Assembly: GCF_017814915.1 (NCBI RefSeq)
Contig: NZ_JAGIPZ010000002.1
Coordinates: 155,084-219,083, forward strand
From: Herbaspirillum sp. LeCh32-8
GTDB taxonomy: Bacteria > Pseudomonadota > Gammaproteobacteria > Burkholderiales > Burkholderiaceae_D
DNA: 64,000 bases
Direction of reading: 5' to 3'
A model generated the notes under the pieces. That model made no database searches and was not told the origin of the DNA. It saw only the letters and a list, made by a program, of their open reading frames with translations. This document shows, piece by piece, positions 26,789 through 38,157 of this stretch. The translations under genes and the position numbers were made by a program. How positions within the stretch are numbered: position 1 is the stretch's first letter; the number at the start of each line of letters is the position of its first letter.

Positions 26789-28736
26789 TTCCAAAGACCA
26801 GCAGAGCGTCGAGCTTGCTGCAGCTGATGCAGCCGCAACCGACAAGCCGGTAAAAAAGCGCGCCCCGCGCAAGACTGCGGCCAGCGCCGCAGCGGCTGCT
26901 GAAGCCGTTGTCGCTTCGCCGGCGGCGGATGCCGCAGGCGATGCGCCCGCGCCGAAGAAGCGCGCTTCCCGCGCCAAGAAGGTGGTGAGCGAAGACGCGC
27001 CGGCCGAGGCCGTGGCTGCAGCCGCTGCGCCTGTCGAGCAGGCCGCCCCTGCCGCCGAGAAAAAGCCGCGCGCCGGCAAGCCGCGCGCCAAGAAGGCCGA
27101 TGACGAGGCAGTCCCGGCCCCGGCCGCCAAGCCGGCACGGAAGTCGGCGCGCGCAGCCCAGATGAGCCTGGACATGGACGCCCCGGCGCAAGCCGCCGCG
27201 GTGGAAGCGCCCAAGGTGATCGTCACCGTCGGTGATGAAGTCGTGGCGCCGCCGGTGCTGTTGGATGCGCCAGCCGATCCGAATCGCGCCAAGCCGGCGC
27301 GCCGTGGCGTGCGCGGCCCGCGCGCTTTGCGCAACAATCGCGCCGCGCAACGTGCCGCCGCGGGTGCTGAAGGCGCCCAGCAAAAGGGCGGCGAGGCCGG
27401 TGCCGGTCCTGCGTCGGAAGCGCGTGGTCAATTCAAGAACCAAGGCCAGCCGGGCCAGGGCGGCCAGCAGGGCAAGAAGAATTTCGACAAGGGCCACAAG
27501 AAGCCCAAGGCGCCACAGCTGGGCCTGCGCGCCGAGCAGCCGGGCGACGATATTTTCTCCTACGTCACCTCGGAAGCCTTTGACCGTGACGAAGGCGGCA
27601 AGAGCCAGAACCGTCACCCGCACCAGCTGCGCGGCAAGAATGGTCGCCGCGACCTGACCGCCGAGGACGACGCGCCCAAGCTGCACAAGGTGCTGGCGGA
27701 CGCCGGCCTCGGTTCGCGTCGCGACATGGAAGAGCTGATCGTGGCCGGCCGGGTGTCCGTCAACGGCGAGCCGGCCCACATCGGCCAGCGTATTCTGCCG
27801 ACCGACCAGGTTCGCATCAACGGCAAGCTGCTGCAGCGCAAGGTTTCCAAGCGCCCGCCGCGCGTGCTGGTTTATCACAAGCCGGCCGGCGAGATCGTCA
27901 GCCATGCCGATCCGGAAGGTCGCAGCTCGGTGTTCGATCGCCTGCCGACCATGAAGGCAGGCAAGTGGCTGGCCGTGGGCCGCCTTGACTTCAATACCGA
28001 AGGCCTGTTGCTGTTCACCACCTCCGGTGATCTGGCCAACCGCCTGATGCACCCGCGCTACAACATCGAGCGCGAATACGCCGTGCGTACCCTGGGCGAG
28101 CTGGAAGAGGGCATGCGCCAGAAGCTGCTGCACGGCGTCGAGCTTGATGACGGTCCGGCGCAGTTCTCCCGTATTGCCGACGGCGGCGGCGAAGGCGTCA
28201 ACAAGTGGTATCGCGTGACCATTGGCGAAGGCCGCAATCGCGAAGTGCGCCGCATGTTCGAGGCGGTGGGTCTGACCGTGTCGCGCCTGATTCGCACCCG
28301 CTACGGCGCCATGTCGCTGCCGCAGACCTTGAAGCGCGGTCGCTGGGAGGAGCTGGAAGAAAACGCCGTGCGCAACCTGTTGGTGGTCTGTGGTCTGGAA
28401 AAGCAAGGCGGCGAGCAGAAGTCGTCCGGCAACGGCGGCAACCAGGGTAAGAGTCAAGCTCAGGGCCCGCGCGGCAACCAGATGCAAAACCGCGGTCCGC
28501 AAAAGGGGCGCGGCGGCAATGGTGGTAACGGCGGCAACTATGGCAATGGCGGCGGCAAGAGCGGCGGCCAACCCAAGAGCCGCCAGCCGGACCCGCTGCA
28601 GACGGCATTGGGCTTCCCCGATGCCGGCCAGCGCCGCAATAACCGTCCGCAACGCGGCAACGGCATGGGCGGCAACTTCGCCCTGGGCGGCCTGCCGGGC
28701 ATGAATCGTCGCGGTGGCGGCGGCCGCGGGCGTTGA
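26775..28736 (+). CDS. rluB: 23S rRNA pseudouridine synthase B (RluB) with low-complexity extensions
   Basis: A 653-residue protein. The enzyme core is residues about 295-545. It has an S4 RNA-binding domain ([27 protein letters not shown]), then the RsuA-family catalytic domain with the essential Asp in GRLDFNTEG near residue 403. RluB isomerises uridine 2605 of 23S rRNA (E. coli numbering). Residues 1-290 are Ala/Lys/Pro-rich and basic, and residues ~545-653 are Gly, Asn, Gln and Arg rich, resembling RGG/GNGG-type RNA-binding tails. E. coli RluB is 291 residues. The gene overlaps scpB by 14 bases, so translation is probably coupled. Confidence 0.92.
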   Translation: MKPTSSKDQQSVELAAADAAATDKPVKKRAPRKTAASAAAAAEAVVASPAADAAGDAPAPKKRASRAKKVVSEDAPAEAVAAAAAPVEQAAPAAEKKPRAGKPRAKKADDEAVPAPAAKPARKSARAAQMSLDMDAPAQAAAVEAPKVIVTVGDEVVAPPVLLDAPADPNRAKPARRGVRGPRALRNNRAAQRAAAGAEGAQQKGGEAGAGPASEARGQFKNQGQPGQGGQQGKKNFDKGHKKPKAPQLGLRAEQPGDDIFSYVTSEAFDRDEGGKSQNRHPHQLRGKNGRRDLTAEDDAPKLHKVLADAGLGSRRDMEELIVAGRVSVNGEPAHIGQRILPTDQVRINGKLLQRKVSKRPPRVLVYHKPAGEIVSHADPEGRSSVFDRLPTMKAGKWLAVGRLDFNTEGLLLFTTSGDLANRLMHPRYNIEREYAVRTLGELEEGMRQKLLHGVELDDGPAQFSRIADGGGEGVNKWYRVTIGEGRNREVRRMFEAVGLTVSRLIRTRYGAMSLPQTLKRGRWEELEENAVRNLLVVCGLEKQGGEQKSSGNGGNQGKSQAQGPRGNQMQNRGPQKGRGGNGGNGGNYGNGGGKSGGQPKSRQPDPLQTALGFPDAGQRRNNRPQRGNGMGGNFALGGLPGMNRRGGGGRGR

Positions 28737-28870
28737 TCGGATTCGGATCAGCCGACTTGCCGTGCGGCAAGCGGCTGTGCCGGATGGTGTGTCGCGAGCG
28801 GTGGCGTCTCTGGAGTGCGCGTTATTTGGGCGTTTTTGGCGCGTCCGCTGCATTTCGGCGCATTCATGAA

Positions 28871-28899
28871 TTGCCGTGCATACCGTAATCGGTTATAAT
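28871..28899 (+). promoter_or_regulatory. Sigma-70 promoter of the rimP-nusA-infB operon
   Basis: TTGCCG at 28871-28876 and a perfect TATAAT at 28894-28899 are separated by exactly 17 bases. Transcription would begin near 28906, about 222 bases before the rimP start. Confidence 0.8.
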
Positions 28900-29048
28900 G
28901 TGCAAGTTAAACGCAACCTGCCGCGAATCGCATATGTGCTAATTCATTGAAAGATCCGCCTGCGCCACGATTTGTTGGATAGATCGTGAAGTCATTGGCG
29001 GTTCGCGTGAAGTGTGATCTCGAAGTTGCGTAAAAGAGATAACAAAAG

Positions 29049-29073
29049 ATGGGCGGATGCCCATTTTTTTTTT
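29049..29073 (+). terminator. Terminator-like hairpin in the rimP leader (possible attenuator)
   Basis: ATGGGC at 29049-29054 pairs with GCCCAT at 29059-29064 around a GGAT loop, and an uninterrupted run of ten T begins at 29064. It lies between the promoter and the first gene of the operon, so it should stop a fraction of transcripts. Confidence 0.7.
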
Positions 29074-29127
29074 GCTGATCAATTTCGACGTCGGTGGTCA
29101 CGCCGGCGTCAAAACGGAGAAATAGTC

Positions 29128-29622
29128 TTGCAATTGCTGGAGCTGATCGAATCCACCCTGTCGGGCATGGGCTACGAACTGGTCGAGTTCGAGAAGGCGC
29201 CGCGCGGTCTCGTGCGCGTTTTCATCGATTTTCCGTTCGACCCTGCCGCTGAAGAGGCGCCTTCGATCACCGTCGAGGATTGCGAGAAAGTGACGCATCA
29301 GCTGCTGCACGTCTTCACGGTCGAAGAGGTGGTGTACGAGCGTCTGGAAGTTTCCTCGCCGGGGCTGGATCGCCCCCTGAAGAAGTTGTCGGATTACGTG
29401 CGTTTCGCCGACTGCGAGGCAATCGTCAAGCTGCGCGTGCCGCTGCCCGATACGGCCAACCGCAAGACCTACGAAGGCACCCTGCGCAGCCCCGATGGCG
29501 AGAATCTGATTTTGGAATTTGAAGCAAACGATGGGTCGGCCGCCGTGTTGAATTTCACGCTGGCCGACGTGGATAAGGCACAACTCGTGCCGCAGGTCGA
29601 TTTTAGGAGTCGCAAAGGATGA
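29128..29622 (+). CDS. rimP: Ribosome maturation factor RimP
   Basis: A 164-residue 30S maturation factor. The start segment [22 protein letters not shown] and the later [14 protein letters not shown] are the family signatures. The C-terminal SH3-like part ends with QVDFRSRKG. The TTG at 29128 is taken as start because GGAGA lies 8 bases upstream and the homologous N-terminus begins there; no ATG fits. The stop overlaps the nusA start in an ATGA arrangement. It is the first gene of the operon controlled by the promoter at 28871-28899. Confidence 0.93.
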   Translation: MQLLELIESTLSGMGYELVEFEKAPRGLVRVFIDFPFDPAAEEAPSITVEDCEKVTHQLLHVFTVEEVVYERLEVSSPGLDRPLKKLSDYVRFADCEAIVKLRVPLPDTANRKTYEGTLRSPDGENLILEFEANDGSAAVLNFTLADVDKAQLVPQVDFRSRKG

Positions 29623-31178
29623 GCCGCGAAATTTTGTTGTTGGTCGATGCGCTGGCGCGCGAAAAAAACGTCGATAAGGAAGTCGTCTTCGGCGCCTTGG
29701 AGCATGCGCTCGCGCAGGCGACCAAGAAGCGCTACGAAGGCGAAGTCGACATTCGCGTCTCGATCGACCGCGAAAGCGGCGAGTTCGAATCGTTCCGTCG
29801 CTGGCACGTGGTGCCCGATGAGGCCGGCCTGCAGCTGCCCGACCAGGAGGTGCTGCTGTTCGAAGCCAAGGAGCAGTACGCCGATATCGAAGTCGATGAA
29901 TACATCGAAGAAGCGATCGAATCCGTCGAGTTCGGTCGTCGTTTTGCCCAGGACACCAAGCAAGTGGTTCTGCAGCGCATCCGCGATGCCGAGCGCGAAC
30001 AGATCCTGGCTGACTTCCTGGCCCGCGGCGATGCACTGGTCACCGGCACCATCAAGCGCATGGAACGCGGCGACGCCATCATCGAATCGGGCAAGATCGA
30101 AGCGCGCCTGCCGCGCGACCAGATGATCCCGAAGGAAAACCTGCGTATCGGTGACCGCGTGCGCGCCTTCATCCTGCGCATCGACCGCAGCGCCCGTGGC
30201 CCGCAGGTGATCCTGTCGCGCACCGCGCCGGAATTCATCATGAAGCTGTTCGAGCTGGAAGTGCCGGAAATCGAACAAGGCTCGCTGGAAATCAAGTCGG
30301 CTGCGCGCGACCCGGGCGTGCGCGCCAAGATCGCGGTGTACACCGCCGACAAGCGTATCGACCCGATCGGCACCTGCGTGGGCATGCGCGGTTCGCGCGT
30401 GCAGGCAGTGACCGGCGAACTGGGCGGCGAGCGCGTGGACATCGTGCTGTGGTCGGAAGACCCGGCGCAGTTCGTCATCGGCGCGCTGGCGCCAGCCAAC
30501 GTCACCTCCATCGTGGTCGATGAAGAGAAGCATGCCATGGACGTGGTGGTCGACGAAGAAAACCTGGCCATCGCGATTGGCCGCGGCGGCCAGAACGTGC
30601 GCCTGGCGGCTGAACTGACCGGTTGGCAAATCAACATCATGACCGCCGAGGAATCGGCCGACAAGTCGGCCGCTGAAACCGCTTCGATCCGCGTGCTGTT
30701 CATGGAAAAACTGGACGTCGACCAGGAAGTGGCCGACATCCTGGTCGAGGAAGGTTTCTCGACCCTGGAAGAAATCGCCTACGTGCCGATCAACGAGATG
30801 CTCGAGATCGAATCGTTCGACGAAGAGACCGTCAACGAGCTGCGCAACCGCGCCCGCGACGCCCTGGTGACCGAAGCGATCGCCTCCGAAGAAGGCCTGG
30901 AAGGCATGGACGAGGAGCTGATCAACTTCGAAGGCCTGGATCGTGTGCTGGCCGGCAAGCTGGGCCTGGCAGGCGTGAAGACGCTGGCAGGCTTTGCCGG
31001 CCTGGCGTATGACGAATTCGGCGCGATCCTGGCACTGCCTTCCGAGCGCGCGCGCCAACTGATTGAAAATGCATTTGAAGATGTGACCGACGATGAAATG
31101 AAGCTCATCGATTCCAAATACGATGAGCGCGCCAAGGCGTTGCAGGCCAAGGCATGGAGCGCGACCGAAGCCCGCTGA
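29619..31178 (+). CDS. nusA: Transcription termination/antitermination protein NusA
   Basis: A 519-residue RNA polymerase-binding factor involved in pausing, termination and antitermination. The N-terminal RNAP-binding domain (residues ~1-130) is followed by the S1 domain around [27 protein letters not shown], and two KH domains containing [20 protein letters not shown] and [17 protein letters not shown]. Two acidic C-terminal repeats follow, with [16 protein letters not shown] and the related [17 protein letters not shown]. The length and domain order match proteobacterial NusA. The gene overlaps rimP by ATGA and is followed by infB after 55 bases. Confidence 0.98.
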   Translation: MSREILLLVDALAREKNVDKEVVFGALEHALAQATKKRYEGEVDIRVSIDRESGEFESFRRWHVVPDEAGLQLPDQEVLLFEAKEQYADIEVDEYIEEAIESVEFGRRFAQDTKQVVLQRIRDAEREQILADFLARGDALVTGTIKRMERGDAIIESGKIEARLPRDQMIPKENLRIGDRVRAFILRIDRSARGPQVILSRTAPEFIMKLFELEVPEIEQGSLEIKSAARDPGVRAKIAVYTADKRIDPIGTCVGMRGSRVQAVTGELGGERVDIVLWSEDPAQFVIGALAPANVTSIVVDEEKHAMDVVVDEENLAIAIGRGGQNVRLAAELTGWQINIMTAEESADKSAAETASIRVLFMEKLDVDQEVADILVEEGFSTLEEIAYVPINEMLEIESFDEETVNELRNRARDALVTEAIASEEGLEGMDEELINFEGLDRVLAGKLGLAGVKTLAGFAGLAYDEFGAILALPSERARQLIENAFEDVTDDEMKLIDSKYDERAKALQAKAWSATEAR

Positions 31179-31233
31179 TCAGCGGACTTTGCGATTCCAC
31201 ATCATCTGCCGAGCACATAGAAAAGAGGACTGA

Positions 31234-34062
31234 ATGGCGAGTACCAACGTTGCCCAATTTGCCACCGAGCTGAAAATGCCCGCCGACCTGCTGTTGACCC
31301 AGCTGCGTTCGGCCGGCGTTGAAAAGAGCTCCGAATCTGACTCCCTGTCGAAAGAAGACAAGGACCGCCTGCTTGAACACCTGCGCAGCCTGCGCGGTGC
31401 CGCGCCGGAAGGCGAGAAGAAAAAGATCACGCTGACCCGCAAGGAAACCAGCGAGATCAAGCAGGCCGATGCGACCGGCAAATCGCGCACGATCCAGGTG
31501 GAAGTGCGCAAGAAGCGCACCTTCATCAAGCGTGACGAACCTACCGTTGAAGAGACCGCGGCGCGCGCCGCGGCGATCCAGCGCGAGCAGGTCGAGGCGC
31601 AGGAACGTGAGCAGGAAGAGGCTCGCCGTCAGGCTGAACTGAAGGCGCAGGAAGAGCGCCTGGCGCAACTGGAGGCCGAACGCGCCGCCCAGGCACAGGC
31701 CGCCGAGCTGGAGCAAAAGCGTGTGCGCGAAGCCGCCGAGGCCGAAGCCGCGCGCGCCGCCGCAGAAGCCGCTGCCGAAGCCGCCAAGTCCAAGGCTGCG
31801 CCGGCTGCCGCACCGAATCCTGCGGAAGACGAAAAGAAACGCGCTGCTGCCGAAGAAGCCAAGAAGAAGGCTGCCGAAGCTGCCAAGGAAGCGGCCGATC
31901 GCGCTGCCGCCGCCGACCGCGCCCGCAAGGCCGTGGAAGATGAAGTGGCCCAGATCAAGGCCATGATGAATGCGCCGCGTCGCGTCATCAAGGCGCCGGA
32001 ACCGGCGCCTGCGGCCAAGCCGTCGGAAGGCACGCTGCACAAGCCGGCCGACAAGAAGGCTGCCGACAAGAAGCCGGGCGACAAGCCGGCTGCGCCGACG
32101 GCAGACAAGAAATCGATCAAGTCGGCCAACGTGGCGTCGACCTGGCAAGATGACGCCAAGAAGCGTGGTGCCGGCGGCATGAAGTCGCGTGGCGGCGCCA
32201 CCGGCGGCGGTCGTGACGGTGGCTGGCGTGCCGGCGGCAAGGGCCGTCGTCATTCGCACGGCGACGATTCGCGCGAAAGCAACTTCCAGGTGCCCACCGA
32301 AGCCGTGGTGCATGACGTCTACGTGCCGGAAACCATCACCGTGGCGGAAGTGGCACACAAGATGGCGGTCAAGGCATCCGAGGTCATCAAGCACCTGATG
32401 AAGCTGGGCCAGATGGTCACCATCAACCAGGTGCTGGATCAGGAAACCGCGATGATCGTGGTGGAAGAAATGGGTCACCGCGCCCATCCGGCCAAGGAAG
32501 ACGATCCTGAAGCACTGCTGGTCGAAGGCGAAGAGCACGCGAATGCCGAAGCTCTGCCGCGCGCACCGGTGGTCACCGTCATGGGTCACGTCGACCACGG
32601 CAAGACCTCGCTGCTGGACTACATCCGTCGCGCCAAGGTTGCCTCCGGCGAAGCCGGCGGCATTACCCAGCACATCGGCGCCTACCACGTGGAAACCCCG
32701 CGCGGCATGATCACCTTCCTGGATACCCCGGGCCACGAAGCGTTTACCGCAATGCGTGCCCGCGGCGCCAAGGCGACCGACATCGTCATCCTGGTGGTGG
32801 CGGCCGACGACGGCGTGATGCCGCAAACCAAGGAAGCGATTGCCCACGCAAAGGCCGGCGGCGTGCCGCTGGTGGTGGCGATCAACAAGATCGACAAACC
32901 GGGCGGCAATCTGGACCGCGTCAAGCAGGAACTGATCGCCGAAGGCGTCGTGCCGGAAGAATACGGTGGCGAATCGCCGTTCATTCCGGTGTCGGCCAAG
33001 ACCGGCGAAGGCATCGACTCGCTGCTGGAAAACGTGCTGCTGCAAGCCGAAGTGCTGGAACTGACCGCGCCGGTCGACGTGCCGGCCCGCGGCCTGGTGA
33101 TCGAAGCCAAGCTGGACAAGGGCCGCGGCCCGGTGGCAACGATCCTGGTGCAGTCCGGTACCCTGAAGCGCGGCGACGTCGTGCTGGCAGGTTCGGCCTA
33201 CGGTCGTGTCCGTGCGATGCTGGACGAAAACGGCAAGAACATCACCACCGCGGGTCCGTCCCTGCCGGTCGAGATCCAGGGTCTGACGGAAGTGCCGTCG
33301 GCTGGTGAAGAGGTGCTGGTCATGTCCGACGAGCGCAAGGCGCGCGAAATCGGTCTGTTCCGTCAGGGCAAGTTCCGCGACGTGAAGCTGGCCAAGCAGC
33401 AAGCCGCCAAGCTGGAAAACATGTTCGACCAGATGACCGAAGGCGAGGTCAAGAACCTGCCGATGATCATCAAGACCGACGTGCAAGGTTCGCAGGAAGC
33501 GCTGGTGCAATCGCTGCAAAAACTGTCCAACGCCGAAGTGCGCGTTCAGGTGGTGCATGCGGCAGTCGGCGGCATTTCCGAAAACGACGTCAACCTCGCG
33601 GTGGCATCGAAGGCCGTCATCATCGGCTTCAACACCCGTGCCGACGCGTCGGCGCGCAAGCTGGCCGAAGCCAACGGCGTGGACATTCGTTACTACAACA
33701 TCATTTACGATGCGGTGGATGAGGTGAAGGCGGCGATGTCGGGCATGCTGGCTCCGGAAAAGCGCGAACAGTCGCTGGGCCTGGTGGAAATCCGCCAGGT
33801 GTTCGTGGTCAGCAAGGTTGGCTCGATCGCCGGCTGCTACGTGCTGGAAGGCCTGGTCAAGCGCGGTTCGCAAGTCCGCCTGTTGCGCAACAACGTGGTG
33901 GTCTGGACCGGCGAGCTGGACTCCTTGAAGCGCTTCAAGGACGACGCCAAGGAAGTCAAGTCGGGCTTCGAGTGCGGTCTGTCGCTCAAGGGCTACAACG
34001 ATATCCAGGTGGGCGACCAGCTGGAAATCTTCGAAGTCCAGGAAGTGGCTCGTACCCTGTAA
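31234..34062 (+). CDS. infB: Translation initiation factor IF-2
   Basis: A 942-residue GTPase that brings fMet-tRNA to the 30S subunit. The N-terminal third is a highly charged, Ala/Glu/Lys-rich region that includes the IF2-N helix at residues 1-50 and long predicted coiled stretches. The G domain starts near residue 445 with GHVDHGKT, followed by [15 protein letters not shown] and [11 protein letters not shown]. The C-terminal C1 and C2 domains end with [27 protein letters not shown] precedes the ATG at 31234. It is cotranscribed with nusA, which is the usual arrangement in bacteria. Confidence 0.98.
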   Translation: MASTNVAQFATELKMPADLLLTQLRSAGVEKSSESDSLSKEDKDRLLEHLRSLRGAAPEGEKKKITLTRKETSEIKQADATGKSRTIQVEVRKKRTFIKRDEPTVEETAARAAAIQREQVEAQEREQEEARRQAELKAQEERLAQLEAERAAQAQAAELEQKRVREAAEAEAARAAAEAAAEAAKSKAAPAAAPNPAEDEKKRAAAEEAKKKAAEAAKEAADRAAAADRARKAVEDEVAQIKAMMNAPRRVIKAPEPAPAAKPSEGTLHKPADKKAADKKPGDKPAAPTADKKSIKSANVASTWQDDAKKRGAGGMKSRGGATGGGRDGGWRAGGKGRRHSHGDDSRESNFQVPTEAVVHDVYVPETITVAEVAHKMAVKASEVIKHLMKLGQMVTINQVLDQETAMIVVEEMGHRAHPAKEDDPEALLVEGEEHANAEALPRAPVVTVMGHVDHGKTSLLDYIRRAKVASGEAGGITQHIGAYHVETPRGMITFLDTPGHEAFTAMRARGAKATDIVILVVAADDGVMPQTKEAIAHAKAGGVPLVVAINKIDKPGGNLDRVKQELIAEGVVPEEYGGESPFIPVSAKTGEGIDSLLENVLLQAEVLELTAPVDVPARGLVIEAKLDKGRGPVATILVQSGTLKRGDVVLAGSAYGRVRAMLDENGKNITTAGPSLPVEIQGLTEVPSAGEEVLVMSDERKAREIGLFRQGKFRDVKLAKQQAAKLENMFDQMTEGEVKNLPMIIKTDVQGSQEALVQSLQKLSNAEVRVQVVHAAVGGISENDVNLAVASKAVIIGFNTRADASARKLAEANGVDIRYYNIIYDAVDEVKAAMSGMLAPEKREQSLGLVEIRQVFVVSKVGSIAGCYVLEGLVKRGSQVRLLRNNVVVWTGELDSLKRFKDDAKEVKSGFECGLSLKGYNDIQVGDQLEIFEVQEVARTL

Positions 34063-34071
34063 TGCAGTTAC

Positions 34072-34098
34072 GCCGGCGCGAATCATCTTCGCGCCGGC
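34072..34098. other. GC-rich hairpin between infB and rbfA
   Basis: GCCGGCGCGAA at 34072-34082 pairs perfectly with TTCGCGCCGGC at 34088-34098 around a TCATC loop. No T-run follows directly. It may be an mRNA processing or stabilising element rather than a terminator. Confidence 0.55.
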
Positions 34099-34172
34099 CT
34101 CATTTGAAAGGTCCGTCGCAGCAAAGTGGGAATTGGTCCCTCTAAGCCCCCGACGGATTGTTTTTTTAAAGC

Positions 34173-34565
34173 ATGGCAAAACACAGCAAATCCATTCCCG
34201 GACGCGGCTTGCGCGTCGCCGACCAGATCCAGCGCGACCTGTCGGAGTTGATCGCCTTCGAGCTGAAGGATCCGCGGGTGGGCATGATCACCATCACCGA
34301 AGTGCAGGTCACTCCGGACTACGCGCACGCCAAGGTGTTCTTCACCACGCTGGTGGACAATCCCGACGCGGTCAAGAACACGCTGGCCGGCTTGCGCAAG
34401 GCCGGCGGTTTCCTGCGCACCCAGCTCGGCCGTCGTCTGACCATTCACACGCTGCCCGAGCTGCATTTCGTGCATGACAACTCGACCGCGCGCGGCATTG
34501 AAATGTCGCGCCTGATTGACGAGGCCAACGCCACTCGCGCCAAGGATGCGGACGACGAGGCCTGA
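34173..34565 (+). CDS. rbfA: Ribosome-binding factor A
   Basis: A 130-residue 30S maturation factor with a KH-like fold. The family signatures are [24 protein letters not shown] and [22 protein letters not shown], with a C-terminal [12 protein letters not shown]. The length is typical. It lies 110 bases after infB with a hairpin between them and a T-rich stretch just before the ATG. truB follows on the same strand. Confidence 0.95.
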   Translation: MAKHSKSIPGRGLRVADQIQRDLSELIAFELKDPRVGMITITEVQVTPDYAHAKVFFTTLVDNPDAVKNTLAGLRKAGGFLRTQLGRRLTIHTLPELHFVHDNSTARGIEMSRLIDEANATRAKDADDEA

Positions 34566-34630
34566 GGCGCTCATTGGCCTTTGGCGGGACTGAACCCGGC
34601 TCGACACCTGTAGTACTGATAATCCATTTC

Positions 34631-34660
34631 GCCGGCCCGCACGTATCGTGCAGGGCCGGC
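34631..34660. other. Near-perfect 30-base hairpin just upstream of truB
   Basis: GCCGGCCC at 34631-34638 pairs with GGGCCGGC at 34653-34660, and the inner GCACG/CGTGC around TAT extends the stem with one unpaired base. It ends nine bases before the truB ATG. No T-run follows. No Shine-Dalgarno is visible outside it. Confidence 0.6.
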
Positions 34661-34669
34661 AACGCATTT

Positions 34670-35674
34670 ATGGCAGACAATATTCCGGCGCACGAAGCGT
34701 CCCCTATCGACGACAGCAACCAGAAGCGCGGCAAGCATGGGCAGGCGCCGCGCGCGCCGCGTCCGCCACGCCTGCCGGTGCATGGCGTGCTGTTGCTGGA
34801 CAAGCCGGTCGGTTTGTCGTCCAACGACGCGCTGATCCGCGCCAAGCGCATGCTCAATGCGCCCAAGGCCGGCCATACCGGCACGCTCGATCCGTTCGCC
34901 ACCGGCCTGTTGCCGCTGTGCTTCGGCGAAGCCACCAAGTTTTCGCAGGATCTGCTGGAAGCCGACAAGACCTATGAGGCCGTCGTGCATCTGGGCGTGA
35001 AGACCGACACCGGCGACACCGAAGGGCAGGTCATCGGTGAACACGCGGTGGATGTGAGCGTCGAACAGATCGAGGCTGCGCTGGCGCGTTTTCGTGGCCC
35101 CATCAGCCAGGTGCCGCCCATGCATTCGGCCTTGAAGCGCGACGGTAAGCCGCTGTACGAATACGCGCGCGCCGGCATCACGCTGGAGCGCGAGGCGCGG
35201 GACGTGATCATTCACCATCTGGAGCTGCTGGACTACCAGGCGCCGATGTTGCGCATCCGCGTCACCTGCAGCAAGGGCACTTACATCCGCGTGCTGGGCG
35301 AGGACATCGGCGAGCAGCTCGGCTGCGGCGCCCATCTGAATGCGCTGCGTCGCACCGGCGTCGGCCCGCTTACGCTGGACGGCGCCATGACGCTGGAGCG
35401 GTTCGAGGCAACCGGCGAGACCGAGCAGCGCAAGGCCGCGTTGTTGCCGGTGGACGGCCTGCTGCAGAGTTTCCCCGCGGTGCAGCTACCCGATGAGCTG
35501 GCGCGTCGCTTCCTGCACGGCCAGCGCTTGCCGCTGGCCAAGGAAGGCGTGGCCGCGCCCGAGCAGCAGGGGCGGGTGCGGGTCTACCGGACATCCGACG
35601 GCGCGCTGCTGGGCACCGGGCTGTTGCAGGAATACGCCATTCTTGCGCCGGAGCGTCTGGTGTCCACGGCGTAA
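34670..35674 (+). CDS. truB: tRNA pseudouridine-55 synthase
   Basis: A 334-residue enzyme that makes pseudouridine 55 in the T loop of tRNA. The catalytic region is GHTGTLDPFATGLLPLCFGEATKF, with the Asp in TLDP. The conserved PPMHSALKRDGKPLYEYARAG and SKGTYIRVLGEDIGEQLG follow, then a C-terminal PUA-like domain from about residue 270. The ATG at 34670 is chosen because upstream codons encode a non-homologous stretch containing a hairpin. A short charged N-terminal extension of ~35 residues precedes the core. It follows rbfA in the same orientation, as in many proteobacteria. Confidence 0.95.
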   Translation: MADNIPAHEASPIDDSNQKRGKHGQAPRAPRPPRLPVHGVLLLDKPVGLSSNDALIRAKRMLNAPKAGHTGTLDPFATGLLPLCFGEATKFSQDLLEADKTYEAVVHLGVKTDTGDTEGQVIGEHAVDVSVEQIEAALARFRGPISQVPPMHSALKRDGKPLYEYARAGITLEREARDVIIHHLELLDYQAPMLRIRVTCSKGTYIRVLGEDIGEQLGCGAHLNALRRTGVGPLTLDGAMTLERFEATGETEQRKAALLPVDGLLQSFPAVQLPDELARRFLHGQRLPLAKEGVAAPEQQGRVRVYRTSDGALLGTGLLQEYAILAPERLVSTA

Positions 35675-35685
35675 GTCCGGGGCAA

Positions 35686-35716
35686 GGACAGAGCAGGGAC
35701 AGAGCAGGGACAGAGC
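35686..35716. repeat. 11-bp direct repeat, 2.8 copies
   Basis: The unit GGACAGAGCAG begins at 35686, 35697 and 35708, the last copy being nine bases long. It lies between truB and typA. Confidence 0.8.
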
Positions 35717-35803
35717 TTTAGCCGGTGTGGTCTTTAACGCCACACCAAAGCGGCAGCAAGCCGTTGAAAATACAGGTTTTTTCAAATTTCATGCGTCGCA
35801 ACA

Positions 35804-35812
35804 TGCTATAAT
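35804..35812 (+). promoter_or_regulatory. Extended -10 promoter of typA
   Basis: TGC followed by a perfect TATAAT (35807-35812) is an extended -10 element. No convincing -35 was seen. The transcript would start near 35819, about 33 bases before the typA ATG. Confidence 0.55.
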
Positions 35813-35851
35813 GCGCGCCTTCCGAGAATCGGCTTCCAACCCACATTCACC

Positions 35852-37693
<1,842 letters not shown>

Positions 37694-37794
37694 TGCGGGA
37701 AGGGCGGCTACCCCCTCGGGTGGGCCGCCATGGAGATGGGTGCCGGCGTGTGTTGATATGTTTGTGGTGAATATCAGATATCAGCACAATAAAG

Positions 37795-37823
37795 CAGACA
37801 GCTATGATGCGCTGCCATATAGT
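37795..37823 (+). promoter_or_regulatory. Candidate promoter of the anti-SD sRNA
   Basis: CAGACA at 37795-37800 and TATAGT at 37818-37823 are separated by 17 bases. Four and five of six bases match consensus. The predicted start is 37829-37831, directly before the CU-rich motif. Confidence 0.5.
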
Positions 37824-37830
37824 TACACCT

Positions 37831-37897
37831 GTCTCCTCCAATTTCCTCCTAAAGAATTGGATTCAAGCCCGCAACCTCGGTTGTGGGCTTTTTTTTT
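37831..37897 (+). ncRNA. Candidate small RNA with anti-Shine-Dalgarno loop
   Basis: The predicted ~67-nt transcript begins with GTCTCCTCC. A hairpin follows: CCAATT (37838-37843) pairs with AATTGG (37855-37860), and its loop TCCTCCTAAAG exposes CCTCCT, complementary to Shine-Dalgarno sequences. The transcript ends in a strong intrinsic terminator. From memory, this architecture matches the betaproteobacterial toxic small RNA family, whose members carry an anti-SD motif and hinder translation when expressed in E. coli. That identity needs a covariance-model check. A matching promoter lies at 37795-37823. It is not within a gene and has no open frame. Confidence 0.65.
37866..37897 (+). terminator. 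Intrinsic terminator of the sRNA candidate
   Basis: AGCCCGCAACC at 37866-37876 pairs with GGTTGTGGGCT at 37879-37889, with one G-U pair and a TC loop. A T-run follows to 37897. Confidence 0.9.
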
Positions 37898-38122
37898 GTC
37901 GAATCGTTTGAAGTGCCGTTTTTATCGGCATTTGCGCTGGATAAGCTTACAGCAGGCGATGCGCCGGATTCCTAGGCGATGATAGCGTGAGGGGTGGACT
38001 TTCTCGGCAAATTTCGCGGAGGCACTATTTTTGTGCATTGCGAAATGACGCCTGCGGGATTGTGGTGCAGAATCGTGTCCGCTGTATAAAAATCCTATCT
38101 CACAGAGGATAGAGGGGACACC

Positions 38123-38157
38123 AGCCCGCAACGCGAAAGCCTTGCGGGCTTTCTATT
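38123..38157 (+). terminator. Second terminator-like hairpin upstream of dusA
   Basis: AGCCCGCAA at 38123-38131 pairs with TTGCGGGCT at 38142-38150, followed by TTCTATTT. The stem sequence is the same as in the terminator at 37866. It is preceded by TATAAA at 38085-38090 and a small CTATC/GATAG hairpin, so it may close a second short transcript. Confidence 0.65.

Larger units (their letters stand above)
28737..29127. other. 391-base leader of the rimP-nusA-infB operon
   Basis: This non-coding region contains the operon promoter at 28871-28899 and an intrinsic-terminator-like hairpin at 29049-29073. No tRNA gene was recognised, unlike the metY-rimP order in E. coli. Confidence 0.6.

Noticed and set aside
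28737-29127. A tRNA-fMet gene upstream of rimP, as in E. coli
   Set aside because: No cloverleaf with T-loop and CCA-like acceptor pattern was found in this leader.
31105-34179. 1024-residue open frame antisense to infB
   Set aside because: The frame mirrors the strongly biased codon use of infB and has no domain, signal or ribosome-binding site. It is a GC-rich antisense artefact.
34574-34669. TTG start for truB at 34574 with GAGG upstream
   Set aside because: The added peptide spans the hairpin and has no similarity to TruB N-termini. The ATG at 34670 fits the family better, although the issue is noted as a finding.
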